A stretch of DNA of 64,000 nt from DATKDF01 sp963752045 (GTDB lineage Bacteria > Acidobacteriota > Vicinamibacteria > Vicinamibacterales > SCN-69-37). This document shows, in pieces, positions 16,166-26,000 of this stretch (its first letter is position 1; each line of letters starts with the position of its first letter). The DNA is taken from NCBI GenBank assembly GCA_963752045.1, contig CAVVWN010000010.1, positions 62,001-126,000 of the forward strand. The letters are read 5' to 3'. The position numbers and the translations under genes are program-made. A model generated the notes under the pieces. The model saw only the letters and a program-made list of their open reading frames with translations. It did no database searches and was not told the origin of the DNA.

Positions 16166-17553
16166 CAGGCCCCGTCCGACTTCATCCGGTTGAGCTTGTT
16201 GTGCAGCGTCTTGAGGCTGATGCCCAGCATCTCGGCGGCTCTGGTCTTGTTGCCGCCGGTGTGCTCGAGCGTGATCTGAATCAGCCGCTCCTCGGCCTGG
16301 TCCACGGTCGTCCCCGGCGTGAGGCCCTCGGCGCCTGCCGCACCTGACGCGGCCGGCGCCTGCCCGAAGGCGGGCAGGTCGCCCGGCTCGATCAGACGGC
16401 CGCGCGCCACGATCGTCGCGCGCTCGATGACGTTGCGAAACTCGCGCACGTTGCCCGGCCAGCCGTGCCGGCCGAGCGCGGCAAGCGCCGCGTCGGAGAG
16501 GCCCACGACGTCCCGGCCGTTTCGCGCCGCGAACTCCCGGATGAACGCGTCGGCCAGCAGCGGCAGGTCGTCCATCCGATCGCGCAGTGGCGGCAGCGCG
16601 ATCTCGAAGACGTTGAGCCGGTAGTAGAGGTCCTCGCGCAGCTTCCCGGTTCGAACCGCCTCGGCCGGGTCCACGTTGGTGGCCGCGATCACGCGGATGT
16701 CCACCGCGATTTCGCGCGAGCCGCCCACCGTGCGGAACGTGCGCTCCTGCAGCACGCGCAGGAGCTTGGCCTGCATGCCGGGCGTCATCTCGGCGATTTC
16801 GTCGAGAAAGAGCGTGCCCCGGTTGGCCAGCTCGAACGATCCCTGCCGCCGCGCGATCGCGCCGGTGAACGCCCCCTTTTCGTGGCCGAACAGCTCCGAT
16901 TCCAGCAGGTTGTCGGGGATGGCCGCGCAGTTGATCGGCACGAACGGATGCGGCGCCCGCGGGCTCAACTGGTGAATCGTCTGCGCCACCAGCTCCTTGC
17001 CGGTTCCTGATTCACCGGTCACGAGCACCGAGGCGCTCGTGGGCGCCGCCTGCTCGATCACCTGGTAGATGCGGCGCATGGCCGCGCTCCTGCCGATCAT
17101 CCGCCCGAAGCTGCCGTGGTGGCGCAGCTGGCGGCGCAGCGTCTGCACCTCGCGGAGCGTGCTGTTGCGCTCGACGATCTGCGCGATCATGATCTTCAGC
17201 CGCTGCGGTTCGATCGGCTTCGGCAGGTAGTCGTACGCGCCGAGCTTGATGGCCTCGACGGCGGTCTCCACCGTGCCCTGCGCCGTCAGCAGCACCACCG
17301 TGATGTCGCCGGCTTCGTCCTGCTTGAGCGCCTTCAACAGGCCCAGCCCGTCGACGTTCGGCATCACCAGATCCGACAGGACGATCGTGGGCCGGTCGGT
17401 CCCGATCTTCTCGAGGGCGGCGCGCCCGTCGGACGCCACGTCGACGACGTACCCCCAGCTCTTGATGAGTTGTTGCAGACCGAGCCGCTGCGCCGCATCG
17501 TCTTCGACGATGAGCACGCGGTCCGTGGCGAGAGGGGATTCGGCAGGCGTCAT
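16165..17553 (-). CDS. Sigma-54-dependent response regulator (NtrC/AtoC type)
   Basis: Three domains are clear. The receiver has the acidic pocket VEDD and phosphoacceptor D61 in IVLSDLVMPN. The AAA+ domain has Walker A GESGTGKE, the sigma-54 contact loop GAFTGA and Walker B TLFLDEIAEM. The C-terminal Fis-type helix-turn-helix is NKTRAAEMLGISLKTLHNKL. Phosphorylation by the coupled kinase should let it drive sigma-54 promoters. The ATG at 17553 is used here; a GTG 24 bases upstream is possible but neither has a clear ribosome site. No sigma-54 promoter was recognised in this window, so targets are likely elsewhere. Confidence 0.93.
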   Translation of the reverse strand: MTPAESPLATDRVLIVEDDAAQRLGLQQLIKSWGYVVDVASDGRAALEKIGTDRPTIVLSDLVMPNVDGLGLLKALKQDEAGDITVVLLTAQGTVETAVEAIKLGAYDYLPKPIEPQRLKIMIAQIVERNSTLREVQTLRRQLRHHGSFGRMIGRSAAMRRIYQVIEQAAPTSASVLVTGESGTGKELVAQTIHQLSPRAPHPFVPINCAAIPDNLLESELFGHEKGAFTGAIARRQGSFELANRGTLFLDEIAEMTPGMQAKLLRVLQERTFRTVGGSREIAVDIRVIAATNVDPAEAVRTGKLREDLYYRLNVFEIALPPLRDRMDDLPLLADAFIREFAARNGRDVVGLSDAALAALGRHGWPGNVREFRNVIERATIVARGRLIEPGDLPAFGQAPAASGAAGAEGLTPGTTVDQAEERLIQITLEHTGGNKTRAAEMLGISLKTLHNKLNRMKSDGA

Positions 17554-17589
17554 GGGCGTTGCAGACGATTCTCTCACTCGGGCGCGGCT

Positions 17590-19572
17590 TCAGCGAGTCC
17601 GGCCATCGGTGGCCGGTCCCGGCGCTTCCACGAGCTCGACGTCGTCGAGCCACATCGCGCGGTCTTCTCCCGGCGCGATCTTCAGGCGGCGGCAGCCGGC
17701 AAGCGTGCGAAGGTAGGCGTTGCCCGAGCGGGGACCAGGCCCGGCCTCGAGCCTCACGCGTCCGATGCGCGAGAACTCGCCGTCGGCTCCGGCGCACCTC
17801 AACTGCCAGAGCGAATCGCCTTCGCCGCGCAGCCGGATGCCGATGAGGTCGACCGGCGGCAGGGCAAGCGTCACAAAGGCGCCGGCGTCCTGGAAGGCCA
17901 CCTGCGGCTTGTCCGAACCGGCCGCAGCCTGTTCGGGCAGCCTTCGGGCGGCCATCGGCGAGGCGACAAACGACTCGACGACCGCCGGCGGCGGGTCGAG
18001 CCTGTGGCCCGGAGGCGGCGGCTCGATCGCGTAGACGTACATGTCCTCGGCTCGATCCAGGTACCGGTAGTTGCTTCGGTGCGTGACGTCCTCGCGCTCG
18101 TCGTCGGTGGTGGCGACGAAGATGGTCAGGTCCTCGCTACCGGTCGGCGCCTGGCGCGACGCGAACATCCACGTCCAGTCCGCGTCGACGCTCGGCCGGG
18201 CGCCGGCGCGCACGAGCTCGAGGGCGACGCCCGCGGTCACGCCCCACGCGTCGTGCGAGAACCGAAGGCGCGGCGCCGCGGTCCCCGTGCGGGCAAGCTC
18301 GCCCTCGACGGTTGCCGCGACGCGGACGACGCGACCCGACCTTCTGCCAAGCCTCGCATGCCACCACGAGGCCTGCCATGCGGCAACCAGGAGCGTGGCC
18401 GCCACCGCCGCACGCCACGACCAGCGCCTGACGGCCCCGCCCGGGCGGGGGAGTCTCAGCCGATCGACGACCGCCGAGAGGGCCGGTGCGGTGATGATGG
18501 TCCAGTTCATCACGCCGAGCACCGACACCCAGTAGACGGTGTAGTCGAGTGGCTGCTGCGGCATCTGCCGTACCGAGATCCACGCGGCCACGGTGGCGGC
18601 AAGCGAGATGGTCGCGAGGCTGGCTTCGAACGTGCGGCGACGCACCCAGGACGCAAGCGCGACACCGGCGACAAGCAGGATCTCCACGCGCCACAGGACC
18701 GACAACGCCTGGTCTGGATCGCCCACGCGCGTCTCGCCGAACGGAAGGCTGAGCGACGGGCCGACTGGCGCCGTGACGAAGCGCGCGAAGGCGGCGTCGG
18801 CCATCTCCGGCGTGATCCGGCGATCGCCGTCGAGGAAGAACCGGGCGATCTGCTGCAGGTTTCCCGCGCCGCCCGGGGCGAACGCGTCGGCGAGCGGCAG
18901 CGCCCAGAGCGCGAGCGTGACGAGCGCGGCCGCCCCAAGGGCGCGTGCGACCCCCGGTGGGGGCCGCCGTGCGCGCCAGGACGGTCGGCCGTCGCGGACG
19001 ACGAGGATGAGGGCGGCCGCGAGCGCAACCGCCGTGGCCGGACCCGTGAATCCGACGTGGGTTTGCACGGTGAACGAGGCCAGTGCCGCGGCGGCCGGAA
19101 TCAGGCGGTACGCGCCTGCCGAGGCCGCGGCCGCCGTCACGACGAGCAACGCGAGCGGCAGGATGGCGATGTGCGGGTTCCACGGGCTGGCGAGCAGGCC
19201 CCAGCTCCGCCACACGAAGACACCGAACGAGAGCGCCGCCGCGACGAGCAGGCCCGGCCGCGCCGCCTGTCGGCCAAGGACGGCCGCGAGCGCCACGAGC
19301 GAACCGGCATTGACGATGGCCGCCATGAGGACTACGGCCATGTGGCGGTAGCCACCCAGCCAGTAGAGGGGCGCGAAGAGGTAGAAGAGCAGCGGGCCGG
19401 GGTGGTTCCAGCCGTACTGCGAGTACGCGCCCGTGGTCTTCACCGAGTGCATCGCGTCGATCAGGTGAAGGTCGAAGAGCGCGAAATCGTCGGCTGGCGG
19501 CACGTCGGGCATCAGCCTGACGACGCCGATGACGACGAGGGCGAGCGCCGCGGCGTAAGCCACCCGTGTCAT
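17590..19572 (-). CDS. Large polytopic membrane protein, glycosyltransferase-C-like, function unknown
   Basis: About ten to twelve membrane segments occupy residues 1-420, beginning with RVAYAAALALVVIGVVRL, and a soluble C-terminal domain of about 230 residues follows. The first loop contains acidic residues (PPADDFALFDLHLIDAM) in a position like the catalytic Asp of GT-C family lipid-linked glycosyltransferases (ArnT, PMT), and YGWNHPGPLLFYLFAPLYW resembles their membrane helices. The assignment as a glycosyltransferase is therefore plausible but unproven. The ATG at 19572 is preferred to the TTG at 19590, because a GGGAGAG site precedes it. It is divergent from the cysteine-synthase-like gene, 47 bases away. 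Confidence 0.55.
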   Translation of the reverse strand: MTRVAYAAALALVVIGVVRLMPDVPPADDFALFDLHLIDAMHSVKTTGAYSQYGWNHPGPLLFYLFAPLYWLGGYRHMAVVLMAAIVNAGSLVALAAVLGRQAARPGLLVAAALSFGVFVWRSWGLLASPWNPHIAILPLALLVVTAAAASAGAYRLIPAAAALASFTVQTHVGFTGPATAVALAAALILVVRDGRPSWRARRPPPGVARALGAAALVTLALWALPLADAFAPGGAGNLQQIARFFLDGDRRITPEMADAAFARFVTAPVGPSLSLPFGETRVGDPDQALSVLWRVEILLVAGVALASWVRRRTFEASLATISLAATVAAWISVRQMPQQPLDYTVYWVSVLGVMNWTIITAPALSAVVDRLRLPRPGGAVRRWSWRAAVAATLLVAAWQASWWHARLGRRSGRVVRVAATVEGELARTGTAAPRLRFSHDAWGVTAGVALELVRAGARPSVDADWTWMFASRQAPTGSEDLTIFVATTDDEREDVTHRSNYRYLDRAEDMYVYAIEPPPPGHRLDPPPAVVESFVASPMAARRLPEQAAAGSDKPQVAFQDAGAFVTLALPPVDLIGIRLRGEGDSLWQLRCAGADGEFSRIGRVRLEAGPGPRSGNAYLRTLAGCRRLKIAPGEDRAMWLDDVELVEAPGPATDGRTR

Positions 19573-19619
19573 CGCCCGATTCTCTCCCAATTCGATAGAA
19601 TTCCACCGAGGTGCTGCCG

Positions 19620-20717
19620 ATGACTGACGAACCTGCTCTCGATCCGTTGACCATCCAGCGCTTCCGGTCGCTCCACCGTCTCGTGGGCAACACGCCGCTT
19701 CTCGCGATCGACTTTGCCTACGACGGGCAGCCGCGCGTGATCTACGCCAAGCTCGAGTCGCTCAATCTCACCGGCAGCATCAAGGATCGGATGGCGCTCT
19801 ACATTCTGGAAGCCGCCTATCGCGACGGGCGGCTCCGGGCCGGCGATCCGATTGCCGAGGCGACGAGCGGCAACACCGGCATATCGGTGGCGGCCATCGG
19901 CCGCGCGCTGCGCCATCCGGTCACGATCTTCATGCCGGACTGGATGAGCAGCGAGCGCATGGCCATCATCTCGAGCTTCGGCGCGTCGATCGTGCCCGTG
20001 AGCCGCACCGAAGGCGGCTTCCTCGGGAGCATCGAGAAATCAGAGGCGCTCGCGGCCGCCAATCCTCGCGTCTTTCTCCCGCAGCAGTTCGCCAACGAAG
20101 CCAACGTCGTCGCGCACGAGCGGACGACGGGGCCGGAGATCTGGCAGCAGCTCGGTTCGGCCGGCATCGAGCCCGACGCGTTCGTGGCCGGCGTCGGCAC
20201 GGGCGGCACCGTGATGGGCGTGGGCCGGTACCTGCGGGGGAAGCGGGCCGGCATCCGCATCCATCCGCTCGAGCCGGCCGAGTCGCCCACGCTCTCGACC
20301 GGGCACAAGGTGGGGCAGCACCGGATTCAGGGCATCTCGGACGAGTTCATCCCCGCCATCGTCAAGCTCGACGAGCTCGATCCGGTGGTCTCGGTGCACG
20401 ACGGCGATTCGATCCTGATGGCGCAGCAACTCGCGCAGCACGGCCTTGCCGTCGGCATCTCATCGGGCGCGAACTTTCTCGGAGCGGTCAAGATCCAGAA
20501 CGAGCTCGGCCCCGAGGCCGTCGTCGTCACGGTGCTCTCGGACAGCAACAAGAAGTACCTGAGCACCGACCTGCTGCGCGAGGAGCCCGTCCGCGACGGC
20601 TACCTGTCGTCGAGGATCGAGCTGCTCGGGTACCGCGCCTTCCAGCGGGTCTGCAGTGTGTGCTTCGAATTGCAGGACAACGAGGAGACCGCCGCCGTCA
20701 TGCTGCGCCGGACGTGA
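19620..20717 (+). CDS. Cysteine synthase-like PLP-dependent beta-synthase
   Basis: The fold-type II PLP enzyme pattern is clear: the cofactor Lys is K55 in GSIKDRM, the substrate loop SGNTG is at 83-87, and the phosphate-binding loop is GVGTGGTVMG. The substrate-binding region matches O-acetylserine sulfhydrylases and cystathionine beta-synthases. The last 45 residues, including FQRVCSVCFELQDNEET, are an extension that I cannot place in the usual cysteine synthase; CSVC could bind metal or take part in redox control. The ATG at 19620 is chosen because GAGG lies the right distance before it. The exact substrate is uncertain: cysteine synthesis is likely, but related enzymes make other beta-substituted alanines. 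Confidence 0.83.
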   Translation: MTDEPALDPLTIQRFRSLHRLVGNTPLLAIDFAYDGQPRVIYAKLESLNLTGSIKDRMALYILEAAYRDGRLRAGDPIAEATSGNTGISVAAIGRALRHPVTIFMPDWMSSERMAIISSFGASIVPVSRTEGGFLGSIEKSEALAAANPRVFLPQQFANEANVVAHERTTGPEIWQQLGSAGIEPDAFVAGVGTGGTVMGVGRYLRGKRAGIRIHPLEPAESPTLSTGHKVGQHRIQGISDEFIPAIVKLDELDPVVSVHDGDSILMAQQLAQHGLAVGISSGANFLGAVKIQNELGPEAVVVTVLSDSNKKYLSTDLLREEPVRDGYLSSRIELLGYRAFQRVCSVCFELQDNEETAAVMLRRT

Positions 20718-20735
20718 CGCCGCCCCTGATGGACC

Positions 20736-20794
20736 ATGGAGGGGCGGGCTTCAGCCCGCCCTCGGCTTGGGCGGGCTGAAGCCCGCCCCTCCAT
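20736..20794. repeat. REP-like inverted pair (two palindromic units with a 7-base loop)
   Basis: Two 26-base arms, 20736-20761 and 20769-20794, are perfect reverse complements separated by TCGGCTT. Each arm holds an internal GGGCGGGCTTCAGCCCGCCC palindrome. The unit also occurs at 7958-7983. It lies between two convergent genes, and its left arm supplies the stop codon of the decarboxylase gene on the minus strand. The structure should form a strong hairpin in either transcript. Confidence 0.85.
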
Positions 20795-22199
20795 CTGCTT
20801 CGCGCTTCATGACCGTCCACAGATCGGCGACGTGCTCGCGTTCGGTCGCGAGCGAGCCCACCGACACCCGGACCATCCAGCGGCCGTCGAGCACGGCCGG
20901 CGTGAGGTAGGCCTCGCCGGATCGGTTGATGCGATCGCACCATCCCCGCGTGTGCGCATCGAGCGCCTCGCCGTCGAGCCCAGGCGGCTCGTGGCGGACG
21001 CAGACCGTCTGCAGCACGACCGGGTTGAGCACGCGCCATTCGGGTTCGGCTCGCACCGTGTCCGAGAGCCAGCGGGCGTTCTCGAGGTCGCGCCGGAGCC
21101 GGGCCTGAAGGCCCGACACGCCCTGCTCGCGGATCAGGAACCAGAGCTTCAGCGCGCGGAACCTGCGGCCGAGCGGGATGCCCCAGTCGCGGTAGTTCTT
21201 CGCGACGCTGTCGGCAGCCGTCTGCAGATAGCTGGGATTCGTGGACATCACCCGCACCAGGTGTTCGGGCTCGCGCACGAAATACACCGAGCAGTCGAAT
21301 GCCGCGCCCAGCCACTTGTGAGGGTTGAGCACGATCGAATCGGCCCCTTCGATGCCGGCCCACATCCACCGGCATTCCGGGAGGATCATGGCCGAGCCGG
21401 CCATCGCCGCGTCGACGTGCAGCCAGAGGCCTTCGCGCCGGGCGATGGCGCCGACGGGCTCCAGCGGGTCGACGGCCGTCGTCGTCGTGGTGCCTGTCGT
21501 GGCCACCACCGCGCAGGGTACGCGTCGGGCGGCGCGGTCGGCGGCGATCGCGGCCTCGAGCGCGCCGGGCCGCATCGCCCAGTGTTCGTCGTGCTCCACC
21601 ACGCGGACGTGATCGCGGCCGAAGCCCGCAAGAAGCGCCGCCTTCTCAATCGAGCTGTGGCTGTGCGCCGAGACGTAGACGACCAGCGGCTGGTCCACAT
21701 GCTGGAACCCGCCGCCGGCCAGCGCGTATCCGGACGTGCGCTCGCGGGCGCAGATGAGCGCGATGAGGGAGCTGGTCGACGCAGTGTCCTCGATGACGCC
21801 GCTCCAGCCGTCCGACAGGCCGACCATCTGCCGCAGCCAGTCTGTGGCGACTTCCTCGATCTCCGTGAGCGCGGGGCTCGACTGCCAGGCGAGCCCCAGC
21901 ACGCCGAGGCCGGTGCTGGCGAAGTCGCCGAGCACGCTCGAGAGCTCGCCGTTGCACGGGAAGTATCCGAAGAACCGGGGATGCGCCCAGTGCGAGAGTC
22001 CCGGCATGACGATGTGGTCGAGGTCGGCGAGCACGGCGTCGAACGGCTCGGGCGTCTGGGGCGGTGCGGCCGGCAGGCGGGCCTTGATCTCGCCGGGCCG
22101 GGTCTGGGCCATCACGGGCCGGTCGGCCACGTGCTCGCGATAGTCGGCAATCCAGTCGATCAACTGGTGCCCGAACCGGCGAAAGTCGTTCGGCGTCAT
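20751..22199 (-). CDS. Aromatic-L-amino-acid decarboxylase family PLP enzyme
   Basis: The 482-residue enzyme belongs to group II PLP decarboxylases. The PLP Lys is K295 in NPHKWLGA, the cofactor-ring partner His is in YVSAHSHSS, and the Asp contacting the PLP nitrogen is in HVDAAMAG. The N-terminal HPRFFGYFP motif is typical of the aromatic amino acid decarboxylase branch (DOPA, Trp or Phe/Tyr as substrate). The enzyme would make aromatic amines in the cytoplasm. The native end is probably near VMKREAD; the last 13 residues and the TGA are encoded by the REP-like repeat and are not part of the family. Convergent with the cysteine-synthase-like gene. Confidence 0.9.
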   Translation of the reverse strand: MTPNDFRRFGHQLIDWIADYREHVADRPVMAQTRPGEIKARLPAAPPQTPEPFDAVLADLDHIVMPGLSHWAHPRFFGYFPCNGELSSVLGDFASTGLGVLGLAWQSSPALTEIEEVATDWLRQMVGLSDGWSGVIEDTASTSSLIALICARERTSGYALAGGGFQHVDQPLVVYVSAHSHSSIEKAALLAGFGRDHVRVVEHDEHWAMRPGALEAAIAADRAARRVPCAVVATTGTTTTTAVDPLEPVGAIARREGLWLHVDAAMAGSAMILPECRWMWAGIEGADSIVLNPHKWLGAAFDCSVYFVREPEHLVRVMSTNPSYLQTAADSVAKNYRDWGIPLGRRFRALKLWFLIREQGVSGLQARLRRDLENARWLSDTVRAEPEWRVLNPVVLQTVCVRHEPPGLDGEALDAHTRGWCDRINRSGEAYLTPAVLDGRWMVRVSVGSLATEREHVADLWTVMKREADGGAGFSPPKPRAG

Positions 22200-22203
22200 C
22201 GCG

Positions 22204-22926
22204 TCAGGGACGCCGGTCGACCCGGTACCAGGGCAGGTTGCCCTGGGCCATGTTGGCGAGCGAGCGGCCGGGATTGAAGAGGATGCGAAAGGTCGCGCGG
22301 AGCGCGTGGTTCGACGTTCGCGACTCGAACCACCGCAGGAAGTGTTTGTCGACGGCGTCCTCGGCCACCATCATGCCCATGCCGCCGAGCGGCGTGATCA
22401 CGTGATCGACCCAACCGCGGTGGCTCGGGTCCAGGCCGACGTTGCCGATCGACGCTTCGCTCATCGGCCCGAACTCGAACTGCAGGCTGTAGCCGGTAAT
22501 CCAGAGGCCGGACGTGCCGATGCGCTTCCAGTAGTCGGCCGACATCTCGAGATGGATGCTCGACCTGACACCGGTGGCGTCGCGCCACAGGTAGCCCGCG
22601 GCGGCGCCGTGGATCGGATGTCCGAGGTAGTTGACCGGCCACGAGTTGTTGTCGGCCCAGCCTTCCGGCATGTGCACCGAGCGCGCGTAGTCGGAGAAGA
22701 ACGGACCCGACAGCTCGCGCCGCGTGTCTCCCTGGAGCGCGACCCGAAACGTGTGCTCGATCGTCGCGAGCACGAAGGAGTCCTTGAGCGCCTGGCGCCA
22801 GCCTCCGGGGGACGCTACGTCCGACTGAGGCGGCTGGTCGGCGTCGGGCTCCGGGCCGGACTGCCCGGCCTGTGCAGGCACGGCCACGAACACCAGGATC
22901 ACGAAGGGCAGGGCGAGGCGGGTCAT
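22204..22926 (-). CDS. Secreted beta-rich protein, unknown function (resembles DUF3943 group)
   Basis: A signal peptide (TRLALPFVILVFVAVPAQAG) precedes about 220 residues with alternating aromatic and polar patches suggestive of a beta-rich outer-membrane or periplasmic protein. The phrase NYLGHPIHGAAAGYLW resembles the conserved GHP motif of DUF3943 proteins, but this is a weak link. The ATG at 22926 is used, since the upstream start at 22998 adds a non-signal sequence. It is four bases from the end of the decarboxylase gene in the same direction, so the two could form an operon. It is divergent from the M14 peptidase gene. Confidence 0.5.
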   Translation of the reverse strand: MTRLALPFVILVFVAVPAQAGQSGPEPDADQPPQSDVASPGGWRQALKDSFVLATIEHTFRVALQGDTRRELSGPFFSDYARSVHMPEGWADNNSWPVNYLGHPIHGAAAGYLWRDATGVRSSIHLEMSADYWKRIGTSGLWITGYSLQFEFGPMSEASIGNVGLDPSHRGWVDHVITPLGGMGMMVAEDAVDKHFLRWFESRTSNHALRATFRILFNPGRSLANMAQGNLPWYRVDRRP

Positions 22927-23012
22927 TACCTGTCTATGATCCTGGCTGGCGCCCCGATCGCGCAAGACCTTGCGCAACGTTTCTCTTACAATGCGCAAGC
23001 ATCGAGGTGGCC

Positions 23013-26000
23013 ATGACCCGTCAGTCCCTGCAACGTCTCATCGTCGGTCTCGCGCTTGGGGCGACGCCCGTGCTCCTCCTGGCCGATCAGGCCAGGCCGG
23101 CGGGCCGGCCGGCGCCGGCAAACGACCTGGCTGCGGCCAAGCCGGGGCGCGACCCGAGTCAGGCCATCGACGAGGCCTATACACAGAAGATCAAGGAGTA
23201 CACGACGGAGTCTTTCTTCCTGTCGCCGCTCGTCGACTACCTGCCGGCTTCGCCGACGGTACCGACGCCGATGGCGGTGCTCGGCGACATCGCCGGGGCG
23301 CCGGGCAAGCTGCCGTACTCGCACGAGGTCTACGCCTACATGCGAATGCTCGAGAAGGCGACGCCGCGCGTGAAGGTCTTTTCGATCGGCCGGACGGAGG
23401 AAGGCCGCGAGATGATTGCCGTCGCGGTGGCCTCCGAGGCGCTCCTGGCGCGGCTCGAGGCGAACCGCGCGGATCTCGCGCGGCTGGCCGATCCGCGCAG
23501 TCTGGACATGGATGACGCGCTTGCCGATGAAATCGCGCGCCGCGCGGCGCCCGTCTACTACATCACCGGCACGATTCACTCGGGCGAGGCCGGCGCGCCG
23601 ACGGCGCTCATGGAGCTGGCCTACCGGCTGGCCGTCGACGACAGCCCGTACGTGCGGCACATCCGCGAGAACCTCATCACGCTCATCACCCCGGTCACCG
23701 AGGTGGACGGCCGCGACCGCATGGTCGACCTGTACGAGTACGAGAAGGCCCATCCGGACCGGACCAAGCCGAACCTCGTCTACTGGGGCAAGTACGTCGC
23801 GCACGACAACAACCGCGACGCGATGGGCATGACGCTCAAGCTCACCGAGAACGTGCTCAACACGTTCATCGACTGGAAGGCGCAGGTGCTGCACGACCTG
23901 CACGAGTCGGTGCCGTACCTCTACGACAACACGATCGGGGACGGGCCGTACAACGCCTGGGTGGATCCGCTGCTCACCAACGAATGGCAGATGATCGGCT
24001 GGAACAACGTGCAGGAGATGACGCGGTTCGGCATGCCGGGCGTGTTCGCTTTCGGCTCGTTCGACACCTGGTCGCCCGGCTACCTGATGTTCATCGCGGC
24101 CACGCACAACGGCATCAGCCGGCTCTACGAGACGTTCGGCAACGGCGGCTCGGCCGAGACGCGCGAGCGGACGCTCTCGCCGAACGACACGGCGCGCACC
24201 TGGTTCCGGCAGAACCCGCCGCTGCCGCGCGTGATGTGGTCGCTCAGGAACAACAACAACTACCAGCAGACCGGCCTCCTGGTCTCCCTCAACTACTTCG
24301 CCACGAACAAGCTCGTGTTCCTGCGCAACTTCTACGAGAAGAGCAAGCGGTCCATCACCAAGGCGACCACCGAAGGACCCGCCGCCTACGTGCTGCCGTC
24401 GACCGATCCGCGGTTCGGCACCCAGGCCGAGCTCCTGCGCGTGCTGCAGAAGCAGCGGGTGGAGGTCTCGCGCGCGACCGAGGCGTTCACGGTGCAGGTG
24501 CGTGCCGCCCGCTCGGAGAGGGGTGCGGGCGCTGGCGAACGAGGTGCAGCGAGCCAGGCGGGAGGTGCAGGGGGCGGCGCCCGGGGTGCTGCGCCGCGCA
24601 TGGAGGCGCGCGAGTTTCCGGCCGGCAGCTACATCATTCGCATGGACCAGCCGTACTCGCGGATCGCTGACGCGCTGCTCGACTACCAGTTCTGGTCGCC
24701 GACCGACCCGCAATCGCGTCCGTACGACGACACCGGCTGGACCTTTCCCGAAGGCTTCAATGTGCAGGCTTTCCGCGTGACCGATCCGCAGGTGCTCGAA
24801 GTGCCGGTCGAGCGGCTGTCGACGCCCGTGCGCGCCGCGGGCGGGTTCCGCACGGGCCCGTCCGGCGCGCCGGCGAAGACCGCGCCGGCCGGCGCCACGG
24901 TCTTTGCCGTCAACCACAACGCCGACACGGCGCTCGTCGCGCTGCGCTACCGCCTGCCGAACGCCGACATCCAGGTTGCCGAAGAGCCGTTCGATGCCGG
25001 CGGGGCGTCGCTCAGCCGCGGGTCGTTCATCATCCGCAACGCGGATCAGGCGGCGCTCTCCGAGGCGGCCACCGACCTCGGCATCGTTCTGCATCCGCTC
25101 GATGCAGCGCCGGAGGTGGCCATGCATCCGGCGCGCGCCGCGCGCGTGGCGCTCATGCACACCTGGCAGCGCACGCAGACCGAAGGCTGGTGGCGGTACG
25201 CCTTCGACACGATTGGCCTGCCGTACGACTACATCAGCACCCAGGACGTCGCGCGAGACGCCAACCTCCGCGCCAGGTACGACGTCATCATGTTCGCCCC
25301 TGGCGGCGGCAGCGGCATTGGCGTGATCGAGGGCATGCCGATGTTCCGCGACCCGATTCCATGGAAGAAGACCGAGCTCACGCCGAACATCGGCGTGATC
25401 GACGAGACGGACGACATGCGGCCGGGCCTTGGCTGGGAAGGCCTCCAGAACCTGAAGCGCTTCATCGAACAGGGTGGCGTCTACATCGGTGCTGGCAGCG
25501 CGGCGGACTTCGCCATCGAGTTCGGCCTCACGCGCGGCGTGACCATGAACACCGCCGGCACCGGATCGCGCGTCGTCGGGTCGCTCCTGCGGAGCAAGCT
25601 CGTCGACCAGAAGAGCCCGATCGCCTACGGGTATCAGGATGACCTCGCCATGTACAGCGACGCGGGCGAGAGCTTCACGGTGAGCGCCGGGGCCGGCGGC
25701 GGTGGCGGTCGCGGCGGCCGTGGCGGCGACCAGCGCGCCACCGGCCGCGGCACGCCCGACGATCCGGACGTCGTGCAGGGCAGGCCAGCGCTCGACGCGC
25801 GTTTCCTCGCGCCCGAGCGGCCCACGGTGCAGCCGTGGGAATACGCGATGCCGACCGAAGAGCAGCTCCGGAACCCGCTCAACATCATCCCGCCTGAGCT
25901 CCGGCCCCGCGTCGTGGTGCGGTTCGCCGACCAGCGCGAGTTGCTCGTCTCGGGGCTGCTCCAGGGCGGCGGCGGCATCGCCCAGCGACCGGTGGTCGTC

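Noticed and set aside
17116..19623. Long + strand open frame opposite the regulator and membrane protein genes
   Set aside because: It crosses three real genes on the other strand and shows only Arg/Gly/Asp-rich shadow sequence.
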